DNA from: Candidatus Gaiellasilicea maunaloa
Lineage (GTDB): Bacteria > Actinomycetota > Thermoleophilia > Gaiellales > Gaiellaceae
DNA: 49,205 nucleotides
Reading direction: 5' to 3'
Assembly (NCBI GenBank): GCA_024330215.1
Contig: JANDLU010000019.1
Location: forward strand, 1-49,205
In this document: in pieces, positions 7,822 to 16,373 of the stretch
Position numbering within the stretch: position 1 is the stretch's first letter
Layout of the letters: each line of letters starts with the position of its first letter
Notes under the pieces: model-generated
The model's database searches: none
What the model saw: only the letters and a program-made list of their open reading frames with translations
What the model was told of the DNA's origin: nothing
Program-made: the position numbers and the translations under genes

Positions 7822-9120
7822 ATGCGCGTCCTCGCCCTCGACGTCGGCACGTCCTCCGCTCGAACCCGCGTCTACGACGAGCGGGCGGAGTGCATTCCCG
7901 GCGCCGGGTACCAGGAGCGCTACACCTCGACGCGCGGCCACTCCGGCCGGCTCGGCGAGTTCGACGCCGACGAGCTGGTCGCGGTGGCCCGGGACGCCAT
8001 GCGGGAAGCTCGGCGGGGGTTGGGCGCCGCGATCGACGCGGTCGCGATCTCGTCGTTCTGGCACAGCCTCGTCTGTCTCGACCGGAGCGGCCGGCCGATC
8101 ACGCCGCTCCTCACCTGGCGGCAGCTCGACGTCTCGGCCGAGGTTCCGCTCGACTCGGCGGCCGTCCATGCGCGAACCGGGTGCCCGCTCCATCCGAGCT
8201 TCTGGCCGATGAAGATCGCCGGCCTGAAAGCGAGCGGCGTGCGGCCCGCGCGCTACGTCTCGTTCTCGGATCTCCTGACCGACGGCCGGACGAGCCTCTC
8301 GATGGCGAGCGGAACCGGTCTGCTCGGGCTCGACGGCCGTTGGGACCGCGAGTTGCTGGAGGCGCTCGGCGTCCGCGAGGAGCAGCTTCCCGAGCTCGCC
8401 GACGAGCTCGTCCTCGGCGACGGCGCGGCTGCGACCCTCGGCTCGGGCGTGCTCGGGCGGGAGCGGGCGGCGCTGACGATCGGGACGTCGGGCGCGCTGC
8501 GCACGGTGCACGAGCCGAGCGCCCCGCGAGCCGGTCTCTTCCTCTACCGGCTCGACGACGAGCGCGTCTGCGAGGGCGGCTCGATCTCCGACGGCGGCAA
8601 CCTGCTCGACTGGCTCGGGCGGCTGGTCGGGCCGGTCGAGACCGCCGGGCTGGCGGACGAGCCGTCGCCTCCGCTCGATTTCCTGACGCTGCTCGGCGGC
8701 GAGCGGAGCCCCGGCTGGAATGCCGGCGCGCGCGGGATCGTCGCGGGCCTCTCGTTCGAGACGACGCCGCGCGACCTCGTCCACGCCGCGCTCGAGGGCG
8801 TCGCGTACCGGCTGGCCGAGATCGGCGAGCTGCTGCCGGAGGTCGCGGAGATCGTCGGGAGCGGCGGGGCACTGCTCCACAATCCGGACTGGGCGCAGGT
8901 CCTCGCGGACGTGCTGGAGCGTCCCGTGACGCTCTCGGCCGTCGACGAGGCATCGGCGCGCGGAGCCGCGGTGCTCGCGCTCGAGCGCCTGGGTGTGGCG
9001 TCGCCGCCGGCGCCGCTCGGCCGGCGCTTCGAGCCGCGGCCGGAGCGGTTCGAGGAGCACCGAGCCGCCCGCGAGCGGCAGCGGCTCCTGAAAGAACTCG
9101 CGGGCTCTACGAGACCGTGA
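7822..9120 (+). CDS. gntK: FGGY-family carbohydrate kinase, probable gluconokinase
   Basis: A 432-residue kinase that likely phosphorylates gluconate to 6-phosphogluconate. The FGGY fold is shown by the N-terminal phosphate loop DVGTSSARTRVYD, and by ALTIGTSGALRTV and GSGGALLHNPDW in the C-terminal half. Segments SSFWHSLVCLD, HARTGCPLHPSFWPMKI and MASGTGLLGLDGRWD resemble gluconokinases more than xylulo- or glycerol kinases. It is shorter than the usual ~500 residues. Its neighbours, a pentose-phosphate gene set including gnd, support gluconate as substrate. The start at 7822 is preceded by AAGGGT. Its last 14 bases overlap the end of the convergent transketolase gene. Confidence 0.8.
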   Translation: MRVLALDVGTSSARTRVYDERAECIPGAGYQERYTSTRGHSGRLGEFDADELVAVARDAMREARRGLGAAIDAVAISSFWHSLVCLDRSGRPITPLLTWRQLDVSAEVPLDSAAVHARTGCPLHPSFWPMKIAGLKASGVRPARYVSFSDLLTDGRTSLSMASGTGLLGLDGRWDRELLEALGVREEQLPELADELVLGDGAAATLGSGVLGRERAALTIGTSGALRTVHEPSAPRAGLFLYRLDDERVCEGGSISDGGNLLDWLGRLVGPVETAGLADEPSPPLDFLTLLGGERSPGWNAGARGIVAGLSFETTPRDLVHAALEGVAYRLAEIGELLPEVAEIVGSGGALLHNPDWAQVLADVLERPVTLSAVDEASARGAAVLALERLGVASPPAPLGRRFEPRPERFEEHRAARERQRLLKELAGSTRP

Positions 9121-10960
9121 CCCGATCTCGTTCGCGGACGAGCCCGCGCGCCGCCTCGGCGATGTGAGCAGCGTCGATCCCGGCCGCGTCGAGGAGCTCC
9201 GCAGGCTTCCCCGAGTGCGGCATCTCGTGCACCGCGAGTCGTACGACGCGCGGCCGTTCGTCCCTGTCGGCAAGCGCGGCCGCGACGGCCTCGCCCAGGC
9301 CGCCCTCCGGCCAGTGGTCCTCGACCGTGACGATCGGCGTCCGCAGCGCCGACAGGGTCTCGACGTCGAGCGGCTTGACGGAGTAGCAGTCGAGCACGCG
9401 CGCCGAGATCCCCTCCCCGGCTAGCTCGTCGGCCGCCTTCAGCGCCTCGTGCAGGGTGATCCCCGCAGCGACGATCGTCACCTCGTCCTCATCCGAGGAG
9501 CGAAGCGTCTTGCTCCCACCGACCGGGAACTCCTCGGCGGCGTCGTAGACAACCGGAGTGTCCGCGCGCGTCGTCCGCAGGTACGAGATCCCGTCGAGAT
9601 CCGCCATCGCGCGGACCAGCTTCGCGGTCTGGTTCCCGTCGCAGGGGTAGAGAACGGTCGACCCGTGCACCGCCCGGAGCGCAGCAAGATCCTCGAGCGC
9701 CATCTGCGAGGGGCCGTCCTCCCCGATCGAGACGCCGGCGTGCGAGCCGCAGAGCTTGATCGTCGCTCGGCTGATCGCGGCCATGCGGACGAAGTCGTAG
9801 GCGCGGCTCATGAACGCCGCGAAGGTGGAGACGTAGGGCTTCCAGCCGAGCACCTGCAACCCGACCGCGGCCGCAACCATCTGCTGCTCCGCGATGTACA
9901 TCTCGAAGTAGCGCTCCGGGTGGGCGTCGCGGAAGATCTCGGCGTAGGTCGAGTTCGAGACCTCGCCGTCGAGCGCGACCACGTCGCCGCGCTCGCCGCC
10001 GAGGGCCGCGAGCGCCTCACCATAGGCCTTGCGCGTCGAGATCTCCTCGCCGAGCTCCCAGCGCGGCCACTCCTGCGCGCCCTGCTCGAGCGGGTGCGGC
10101 TCGAACCGATGCGGCTCGCCCGCGGCCGGCTTCGGCACATCGATCACGAGATTGCGGATACCGCCCATCTCCGCGACCGCCTCCTCGGGCACCGCCTTGC
10201 CGTGCCAGCCCGGCTCGTTCTCCACCTTGGAGTAGCCCTTGCCCTTGATCGTCCTCGCGACGATGACGGTCGGCCGACCGCTGGTGGACTGAGCCTCTCG
10301 GTAGGCTGCGTCGATCTCGTCGAGCTCGTGCCCGTCGATCTCGATCGCGTTCCAGCCGAAAGCCCGGAAGCGCTCAACGTACGACGAGAGGTCCCAGCCG
10401 TGCATCGTCTCGCCGCGCTGGCCGAGCCGGTTCACGTCGACGATCGCGGTCAGGTTGTCGAGCTCGTAGAAGGCGGCGTGCTCGGCCGCCTCCCACATTG
10501 AGCCCTCCGCCATCTCGCTGTCGCCGCAGATCACCCAGACGCGGAAGGGCAGGCGGTCGAGCCGCTTGCCGGCGAGCGCCATCCCGACGCCGATCGGCAG
10601 TCCCTGGCCGAGCGAGCCGGTGGCGACGTCGACCCAGGGCAGGACCGGCGTCGGATGGCCCTCGAGCCGGCTTCCGAACTGGCGGTAGGTGCCGAACTCC
10701 TCCTCCGAGAGGACGCCGGCGGCGCGGAAGAGCCCGTAGACGAGCGGCGAGGCGTGCCCCTTCGAGAAGACGAGCCGGTCGTTCGCCGGGCTCTTCGGGT
10801 CGTCGAAGTCGTAGCGGAAGTGGGCCGCGAGGAGGACGGCTGCGAGATCGGCAGCCGACATCGAGGAGGTCGGATGGCCCGAGCCCGCCTTGGCGCTCGC
10901 CCGCACCGCGTCGACCCTCAGCTGCTGTCCCAGCTCTCGCCAGAGGTTGCGCTCGTCCAT
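9107..10960 (-). CDS. tkt: Transketolase
   Basis: A 617-residue single-chain thiamine-diphosphate enzyme that moves two-carbon units between pentose, tetrose and hexose phosphates. The N-terminal domain has SAKAGSGHPTSSMS, then the cofactor and metal motif GDSEMAEGSMWEAAEHA with the downstream VDVNRLGQ asparagine. The middle domain has the EDGPSQMALEDLA segment, and the C-terminal domain follows. The ATG at 10960 is preceded by GAGGAG at good distance, fixing the start; in-frame codons further upstream are read-through. It is divergent from rpiB with 41 bases between starts, so the two halves of the non-oxidative branch probably share a regulatory region. Confidence 0.95.
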   Translation of the reverse strand: MDERNLWRELGQQLRVDAVRASAKAGSGHPTSSMSAADLAAVLLAAHFRYDFDDPKSPANDRLVFSKGHASPLVYGLFRAAGVLSEEEFGTYRQFGSRLEGHPTPVLPWVDVATGSLGQGLPIGVGMALAGKRLDRLPFRVWVICGDSEMAEGSMWEAAEHAAFYELDNLTAIVDVNRLGQRGETMHGWDLSSYVERFRAFGWNAIEIDGHELDEIDAAYREAQSTSGRPTVIVARTIKGKGYSKVENEPGWHGKAVPEEAVAEMGGIRNLVIDVPKPAAGEPHRFEPHPLEQGAQEWPRWELGEEISTRKAYGEALAALGGERGDVVALDGEVSNSTYAEIFRDAHPERYFEMYIAEQQMVAAAVGLQVLGWKPYVSTFAAFMSRAYDFVRMAAISRATIKLCGSHAGVSIGEDGPSQMALEDLAALRAVHGSTVLYPCDGNQTAKLVRAMADLDGISYLRTTRADTPVVYDAAEEFPVGGSKTLRSSDEDEVTIVAAGITLHEALKAADELAGEGISARVLDCYSVKPLDVETLSALRTPIVTVEDHWPEGGLGEAVAAALADRDERPRVVRLAVHEMPHSGKPAELLDAAGIDAAHIAEAARGLVRERDRVTVS

Positions 10961-11001
10961 GGTGGGCTCCTCGCTCGTCGTTTGTCGTAACGTAGCGAGC
11001 G

Positions 11002-11460
11002 ATGAGGGTCGCGGTCGCATTCGACCATCGCGGCGTCAAGCTGCGCGAGCGCGTGCTCGGGGAGTTGGCGGCTCGTGGCCACGAGGCCGTCGATCTGGGC
11101 ATCGACTCGGCCGCCGAGCGGGTCGACTATCCGGACAAGGCGCGGGAGCTCGGGGAGGCGGTGCTGGGCGGGCGGGCGGAGCGCGGCGTCCTCGTCTGCG
11201 GCTCCGGGGTCGGCGCCTCGGTCGCGGCCTGCAAGCTCGCCGGGATTCGCGCCGCGGTCTGCCACGACGTCTATTCGGCACATCAGGGGGTAGAGCACGA
11301 CGACATGAACGTGCTCTGTCTCGGTTCGGAGATCGTCGGCGGCGAGCTCGCCGCCGAGCTCGTCCGGGCGTTTCTGCAAGCGCGCTTCGATGGCGGCGAG
11401 CGGTACCTCGCGCGCCTCGAGAAGGTCGCCGCGCTCGAGCGGAACACACCCCGTGTCTGA
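11002..11460 (+). CDS. rpiB: Ribose-5-phosphate isomerase B (RpiB/LacAB family)
   Basis: A 152-residue isomerase interconverting ribulose 5-phosphate and ribose 5-phosphate. The family signature is clear: N-terminal VAFDHRGVKLRE, catalytic cysteine region LVCGSGVGASVAACK, and the HDVYSAHQGVEHDDMNVLCLG segment. It begins the operon rpiB-tal-pgi-gnd-zwf-opcA. No Shine-Dalgarno is obvious at the ATG and a TAACGT at 10988-10993 would place a transcript start almost at the ATG, so it may be leaderless. Its stop codon lies inside repeat family B. Confidence 0.92.
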   Translation: MRVAVAFDHRGVKLRERVLGELAARGHEAVDLGIDSAAERVDYPDKARELGEAVLGGRAERGVLVCGSGVGASVAACKLAGIRAAVCHDVYSAHQGVEHDDMNVLCLGSEIVGGELAAELVRAFLQARFDGGERYLARLEKVAALERNTPRV

Positions 11461-11493
11461 GACGGTGTCAGACACGGTTCCAGAGACGCATCA
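11451..11493 (+). repeat. Repeat family B, copy 1, overlapping the rpiB stop
   Basis: Twelve-base units TGAGACGGTGTC (11458), AGACACGGTTCC (11470) and a degenerate AGAGACGCATCA (11482) run in tandem. The first TGA is the rpiB stop codon. CCGTGTCTGA (11451-11460) and TCAGACACGG (11468-11477) form a perfect 10-base-pair stem with a 7-base loop, so the mRNA would fold over the rpiB stop between rpiB and tal. The same unit recurs at 28555-28623. Confidence 0.8.
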
Positions 11494-11522
11494 CAGTTTC
11501 TTTACAAAGAGGAGTTGAAAGC

Positions 11523-12629
11523 ATGGCGAAGTCACGACTGCACGAGCTGAGCGAGGCGGGGGTCAGCGTCTGGATCGACTCGCTCTCGCGGGAGCTGCTG
11601 GAGACGGGCGAACTGGCGCGCCTCATCGAGGAGGATGCCGTCGTCGGTGTCACCTCCAATCCGACGATCTTTCAGAAGGCGCTCTCGGCGGGCGACCGGT
11701 ACGACGAGCAGCTGAAGGAGATCCTGAGCTCGGAGGACGATCCGACCGAGATCTTCCTCAGGCTCGCGATCGAGGATGTCAAGGACGCGTGCGACCTTCT
11801 GCGCCCGGTCTGGGATGGCGGCGGGGGGCAGGACGGCTACGTCTCGCTCGAGGTCGACCCGACGCTCGCCTACGACCGCGAGCGGACCTTCGGGCAGGCC
11901 ATGCGCTTGCATGAGGATGTCGACCGGCCGAACCTGCTCGTCAAGATTCCCGCGACCGAGCCCGGACTCGGCGCGATCGAGGACTCGATCGCGCGAGGCA
12001 AGTCGATCAACGTGACGCTGACCTTCTCGCTCGACCGCTACGAGGCGGTCGTCGAGGCGTACGTGCGCGGGCTCGAGCGGCTGGTCGAGGACGGCGGCGA
12101 CCCGGCGCCGGTCGCGTCGGTCGCGAGCTTCTTCGTCTCGCGCGTCGACACCGAGGCCGACAAGCGGCTCGATGCGGCTGGCAACTCGGCCCTCCAAGGC
12201 AGGCTCGCGATCGCGAACGCGAAGCTCGCCTACCAGCATTACCTCGAGGTGTTCGCCGGCCCGCGCTGGGCGCCGCTCGCGACGAAGGGGGCGACGAAGC
12301 AGCGCTGCCTCTGGGCCTCCACCTCGACGAAGAACCCGGCCTACCGCGACGTCCTCTACGTCGAGGAGCTGATCGGGCCGGAGACCGTCAACACGATGCC
12401 GGCCGAGACGATCGAGGCGTTCCAGGATCATGGCGAGGTCAAGCGCGACTCGCTGACGAGCGACGTCGCGGAGGCCGAGCAGCTGCTCGTCGACCTCCGC
12501 GAGGCCGGGATCGACTACGACGACGTCACCGAGACGCTCGAGCGCGAGGGCGTGCAGAAGTTCGCCGACTCGTTCGAGGAGCTGCTCGACGGGATCAGCG
12601 CCAAGCGCTCGGAGCTAGCCCCCGCGTGA
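11523..12629 (+). CDS. tal: Transaldolase
   Basis: A 368-residue aldolase-fold enzyme transferring dihydroxyacetone units from sedoheptulose 7-phosphate to glyceraldehyde 3-phosphate. Signature elements are VVGVTSNPTIFQKALS near the N-terminus and the Schiff-base lysine in NLLVKIPATEPG. SVASFFVSRVDTEADKRL and KQRCLWASTSTKNPAY are typical of the longer actinobacterial and cyanobacterial subfamily. The ATG at 11523 follows AAAGAGGAG with 8 bases spacing, a strong ribosome site. The 3' end overlaps pgi by 4 bases (GTGA). In several lineages these two genes are fused into a single protein. Confidence 0.95.
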   Translation: MAKSRLHELSEAGVSVWIDSLSRELLETGELARLIEEDAVVGVTSNPTIFQKALSAGDRYDEQLKEILSSEDDPTEIFLRLAIEDVKDACDLLRPVWDGGGGQDGYVSLEVDPTLAYDRERTFGQAMRLHEDVDRPNLLVKIPATEPGLGAIEDSIARGKSINVTLTFSLDRYEAVVEAYVRGLERLVEDGGDPAPVASVASFFVSRVDTEADKRLDAAGNSALQGRLAIANAKLAYQHYLEVFAGPRWAPLATKGATKQRCLWASTSTKNPAYRDVLYVEELIGPETVNTMPAETIEAFQDHGEVKRDSLTSDVAEAEQLLVDLREAGIDYDDVTETLEREGVQKFADSFEELLDGISAKRSELAPA

Positions 12630-13972
12630 AGTCGATCGTGGAGCGGATCTGGGCCTACGACGCCTCCGTCTGGACCGGTGGCGACGAGGATCGTTGGCTC
12701 GGGTGGCTCGATGTCGTCGACCGGATCCGACCTCACGTTGAGGAGCTGAACGCGTTCGCGGAGGGTGTGGGGAAGCAGTTCGATGACACAGTGCTGCTCG
12801 GGATGGGCGGCTCGAGCCTCGCGCCCGAGGTACTCCGCCGCACCTTCGTGGCCGAGTCGTTCCACGTCCTCGATACCACGCATCCACAGGCGATCCGCCG
12901 GCTCGAGAACGCCGTCGACCTCGACCGCACGCTCTTTCTCGTCTCCTCGAAGTCGGGCTCGACGCTCGAGACGCGCTCGCACCTGGAGTACTTCTGGGAT
13001 CGGACCGGCGGCCGCGGCGCCCAGTTCGCGGCGATCACCGATCCAGGCTCGGAGCTCGAGCGGGCAGCGACCGAGCGCGGCTTCCGAGCCGTCTTCGCGG
13101 GCGAGCCCGAGATCGGCGGCCGCTACTCGGCGCTCTCGATGTTCGGGCTTGTCCCGGCCGCGCTCATGGACGTCGACCTGGAGCGGTTCCTCAACGGCGC
13201 CGCCGGGATGGTGGACGCCTGTCGCGGCGACGACGCGAATCCCGGCCTCGAGCTCGGCCTGCGGCTCGGCAAGGGCTGGCGCGATGGGCGCGACAAGATC
13301 TGCATCGACGCCAGCCCGACCGGGTTCGGCGTCTGGGCCGAGCAGCTGCTCGCCGAGTCGACCGGGAAGCTGGGCAAGGGTCTGATTCCCGCGCCGGGGG
13401 AGTCGCCAGACGGGTCCGACCGCCAGCGCGGCGAGCTCCTGCTCGCCGACCCGTACGACCTCGGCGCCGAGCTCTACCGCTGGGAGTTCGCGACCGCGGT
13501 CGCCGGCCACGTGCTCGGGATCCATCCCTTCGACCAGCCGAACGTGCAGGCGGCGAAGGATCGGACGAACGAGGTGCTGGCCGCGGGAGAGCCGAACGTC
13601 GAGCCGCGCGGCTCGCTCGACGAGCTGTTCGCGAAGACGAAAGAGGGCGACTACGTCTGCATCCAGGCGTTCGTCGATCCCGCGCGCGAGGGCGAGCTCG
13701 CGCCGGTGCTGGAGCGCGCCCACGCGACCGGGTGCGTCGTCACATCCGGGCTCGGACCGCGCTACCTGCACTCGACGGGTCAGCTCCACAAGGGTGGGCC
13801 GAACACCGGCCTCTTCGTCCAGGTCGTCGACGAGACGGGCGCGGAGCTCGCGATCCCCGGCCAGGACTTTGGCTTCGCTCGGCTGATTCGCTCGCAGGCC
13901 GCAGGCGATCTCGCCGCGCTCGAGGAGAAGGGAAGGCGGATCGTCCGCATACGACTGGAGGACGTCAGATGA
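12626..13972 (+). CDS. pgi: Glucose-6-phosphate isomerase, compact form
   Basis: A 448-residue enzyme interconverting glucose 6-phosphate and fructose 6-phosphate. The sugar-phosphate-isomerase core shows LLGMGGSSLAPEVLRR, the phosphate loop SSKSGSTLETRSH and a C-terminal half with HPFDQPNVQAAKDRT. At 448 residues it is shorter than the ~540-residue classical enzyme and matches the isomerase half of transaldolase/isomerase fusion proteins. The GTG start overlaps the tal stop, consistent with a split or pre-fusion arrangement. Confidence 0.93.
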   Translation: MKSIVERIWAYDASVWTGGDEDRWLGWLDVVDRIRPHVEELNAFAEGVGKQFDDTVLLGMGGSSLAPEVLRRTFVAESFHVLDTTHPQAIRRLENAVDLDRTLFLVSSKSGSTLETRSHLEYFWDRTGGRGAQFAAITDPGSELERAATERGFRAVFAGEPEIGGRYSALSMFGLVPAALMDVDLERFLNGAAGMVDACRGDDANPGLELGLRLGKGWRDGRDKICIDASPTGFGVWAEQLLAESTGKLGKGLIPAPGESPDGSDRQRGELLLADPYDLGAELYRWEFATAVAGHVLGIHPFDQPNVQAAKDRTNEVLAAGEPNVEPRGSLDELFAKTKEGDYVCIQAFVDPAREGELAPVLERAHATGCVVTSGLGPRYLHSTGQLHKGGPNTGLFVQVVDETGAELAIPGQDFGFARLIRSQAAGDLAALEEKGRRIVRIRLEDVR

Positions 13973-14868
13973 AGATCGGAATGGTCGGTCTGGGCCGGAT
14001 GGGCTCCGGGATGACGAAGCGGCTCGAGCATGCTGGACACGAGGTCGCGACCTTCGATCCGAAGGTCGAGTCGACCGCGAAGACGCTGCGCGCGCTCGCG
14101 AAGCAGCTCGAGCCGCCGCGACACGTCTGGATGATGGTGCCCGCCGGGAAGATCACGGAGGACACGTTCCAGAAGCTGCTCGGGATCCTGGAGCCCCGCG
14201 ACGCGATCGTCGACGGCGGCAACTCCAACTTCCGCGACTCGCAGCGGCGCTACAAGGAGGCGCGCAAGCAGAAGATCTCGTTCGTCGACGTCGGCGTCTC
14301 GGGCGGGATCTGGGGGCTCGAGGTCGGCTTCTGCCTGATGGCCGGCGGCGACAAGGCTCCCGTCAAGCGACTGACGCCGATCTTCGAGTCGCTCGCCCCG
14401 GAGTACGGCTTCGCCCACGTCGGCGCCTGCGGGGCGGGGCACTTCACGAAGATGGTCCACAACGGGATCGAGTACGGCCTGATGCAGTCGTACGCCGAAG
14501 GCTTCGAGCTGATGCACCACTCGGAGTTCGAGCTCGACCTGAGCGAGATCGCAGGAATCTGGCGCTACGGCTCGGTCGTGCGCTCCTGGCTGCTGGAGCT
14601 CCTCTGCGCGGCGCTCGAGAAGCACGGCGACCAGCTGGACGACATCGCGCCCTACGTCGAGGACTCCGGCGAGGGCCGGTGGACGATCAACGAGGCGATC
14701 AACGAGAACGTTCCGCTCCCCGCGATCACCTCGGCTCTCTATGCGCGGTTCGCGTCGCGGCGGGAGATCGACTTCTCGGCCAAGGTGCAGGCCGCGCTCC
14801 GAAACCAGTTCGGCGGGCACGCGGTCAAGGCCGTGGAGGAAGCGAAGGCGAGACCCGACCCGAGGTGA
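13969..14868 (+). CDS. gnd: 6-phosphogluconate dehydrogenase, decarboxylating, short form
   Basis: A 299-residue oxidoreductase producing ribulose 5-phosphate and CO2 from 6-phosphogluconate. The N-terminal Rossmann motif is VGLGRMGSGM, with substrate site VGVSGGIWGLEVGFCLM and catalytic lysine region GHFTKMVHNGIEYG. The ~300-residue length matches the short Gnd class, often NAD-preferring, rather than the 470-residue NADP type; cofactor preference is inferred from length only. ATGA overlap with pgi upstream and GTGA overlap with zwf downstream. Confidence 0.94.
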   Translation: MKIGMVGLGRMGSGMTKRLEHAGHEVATFDPKVESTAKTLRALAKQLEPPRHVWMMVPAGKITEDTFQKLLGILEPRDAIVDGGNSNFRDSQRRYKEARKQKISFVDVGVSGGIWGLEVGFCLMAGGDKAPVKRLTPIFESLAPEYGFAHVGACGAGHFTKMVHNGIEYGLMQSYAEGFELMHHSEFELDLSEIAGIWRYGSVVRSWLLELLCAALEKHGDQLDDIAPYVEDSGEGRWTINEAINENVPLPAITSALYARFASRREIDFSAKVQAALRNQFGGHAVKAVEEAKARPDPR

Positions 14869-16373
14869 GCGCGACGGAGAACCCACTCCTCGAAGGTCTG
14901 CGGCTCCGCCGGACACCGGAGCCCTGCGCGCTCGTGATCTTCGGCGCCTCCGGCGACTTGACCCAGCGCAAGCTCTTTCCCGCGCTGTATTCCCTCGCCT
15001 TTCGGCGGCTCCTGCCTGAGCAGTTCGGGATCGTCGGCGTTGCCCGCACCGAGCAGACGACGAAGGAGTGGACGGCTGCGATGAAGGGGGCGGTGCAGAA
15101 ACACAGCCGCGATCCGTTCAAGCGGGACGTCTGGAGTGCCCTCGCGGATTCGATGACCTACGTCGCCACCGACTTCGCCGACGACCACGGCGAGGACGAG
15201 GTGCTCGAGGTGCTTCGCTCGCTCGACGCGGACCGGGGTACGGCCGGGAATCGCGTCTACTACCTCGCCGTTCCGCCGGCCGCGTTCGAGACGATCGTCA
15301 ACGAGCTCGGGGAGCGCCGCGGCGGCGGCGACGGCTGGACGCGGCTGATCGTCGAGAAGCCGTTCGGGCACGACCATGCTTCGGCGAACGAGCTGAACGA
15401 GATCCTGCAGCAGTGGTTCCGCGAGGACGAGGTCTTCCGGATCGACCACTACCTCGGCAAGGAGACCGTCCAGAACATGCTGGCGCTCCGCTTCGCCAAC
15501 GGGATCTTCGAGCCGATCTGGAACCGCCAGTTCATCGACCACGTCCAGATCACGGTCGCCGAGTCGATCGGGGTCGAGGGGCGCGCAGGCTTCTACGAGT
15601 CGGCGGGCGCCGTCCGCGACATCTTCCAGAACCACCTGCTGCAGCTGATCGCGCTGACGGCGATGGAGCCGCCGATCGACTTCACCGCCGACTCGGTCCG
15701 GAACGAGAAGGTGAAGGTGCTCAGGTCGCTGCACACTCCGGGCCCGAAGTCCGTCGTCCGCGGCCAGTACGGCCGTGGGTTCGTCGAGGGCGAGGAGGTG
15801 CCCGGCTACCGCGACGAGCCGGACGTCGCCGCCGAGTCGACGACCGAGACCTTCGTCGCGGCGAAGCTCTACGTCGACAACTGGCGCTGGGCCGACACGC
15901 CGTTCTACGTCCGGGCCGGCAAGCGGCTGGCGCGGCGCGAGACGACGATCGCGATCCAGTTCCAGCGCGCGCCGCACCCGCCGTTCGCGGAGATTGCCGG
16001 CGACGGTCTACGACCTAACGTGCTCCTGATCCACGTCCAGCCCGACGAGGGCGTCTCGCTCGCGATCGGGGCGAAGGTGCCGGGCCAGGGGATGTCGATC
16101 CGGACCGTGCACATGGACTTCCTCTACGGGGGCGCCTTCCGGACTGGGCTGCCCGAGGCGTACGAGCGGCTGATCCTGGACGCGATGCTCGGCGATGCGA
16201 CCCTCTTCACGCGTGCGGACGAGGTCGACGAGCAGTGGGAGCTCGTCGACTCGATCGTCGCCGCCTGGCGCCGCGACCGGCCTGTCTTCCCGAACTACGA
16301 GGCGGGAACGTGGGGCCCGCGCAGCGCGGACGAGCTGATCCACCGCGATGGGCGAAGCTGGAGGCGGCATTGA
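14865..16373 (+). CDS. zwf: Glucose-6-phosphate 1-dehydrogenase
   Basis: A 502-residue enzyme oxidising glucose 6-phosphate to 6-phosphogluconolactone, the entry step of the oxidative pentose-phosphate pathway. The nucleotide-binding fingerprint is VIFGASGDLTQRKLFPAL and the active-site signature is FRIDHYLGKETVQN; VEKPFGHD is also conserved. The GTG at 14865 overlaps the gnd stop. Its own stop overlaps the most upstream start of opcA. Confidence 0.96.
   Translation: MSATENPLLEGLRLRRTPEPCALVIFGASGDLTQRKLFPALYSLAFRRLLPEQFGIVGVARTEQTTKEWTAAMKGAVQKHSRDPFKRDVWSALADSMTYVATDFADDHGEDEVLEVLRSLDADRGTAGNRVYYLAVPPAAFETIVNELGERRGGGDGWTRLIVEKPFGHDHASANELNEILQQWFREDEVFRIDHYLGKETVQNMLALRFANGIFEPIWNRQFIDHVQITVAESIGVEGRAGFYESAGAVRDIFQNHLLQLIALTAMEPPIDFTADSVRNEKVKVLRSLHTPGPKSVVRGQYGRGFVEGEEVPGYRDEPDVAAESTTETFVAAKLYVDNWRWADTPFYVRAGKRLARRETTIAIQFQRAPHPPFAEIAGDGLRPNVLLIHVQPDEGVSLAIGAKVPGQGMSIRTVHMDFLYGGAFRTGLPEAYERLILDAMLGDATLFTRADEVDEQWELVDSIVAAWRRDRPVFPNYEAGTWGPRSADELIHRDGRSWRRH

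Noticed and set aside
7810-9273. Minus-strand upstream extension of the ABC-F frame to an 1101-residue protein.
   Set aside because: The part before MAVLIAS is antisense to gluconokinase and shows no protein motifs; ABC-F homology begins at 7809.
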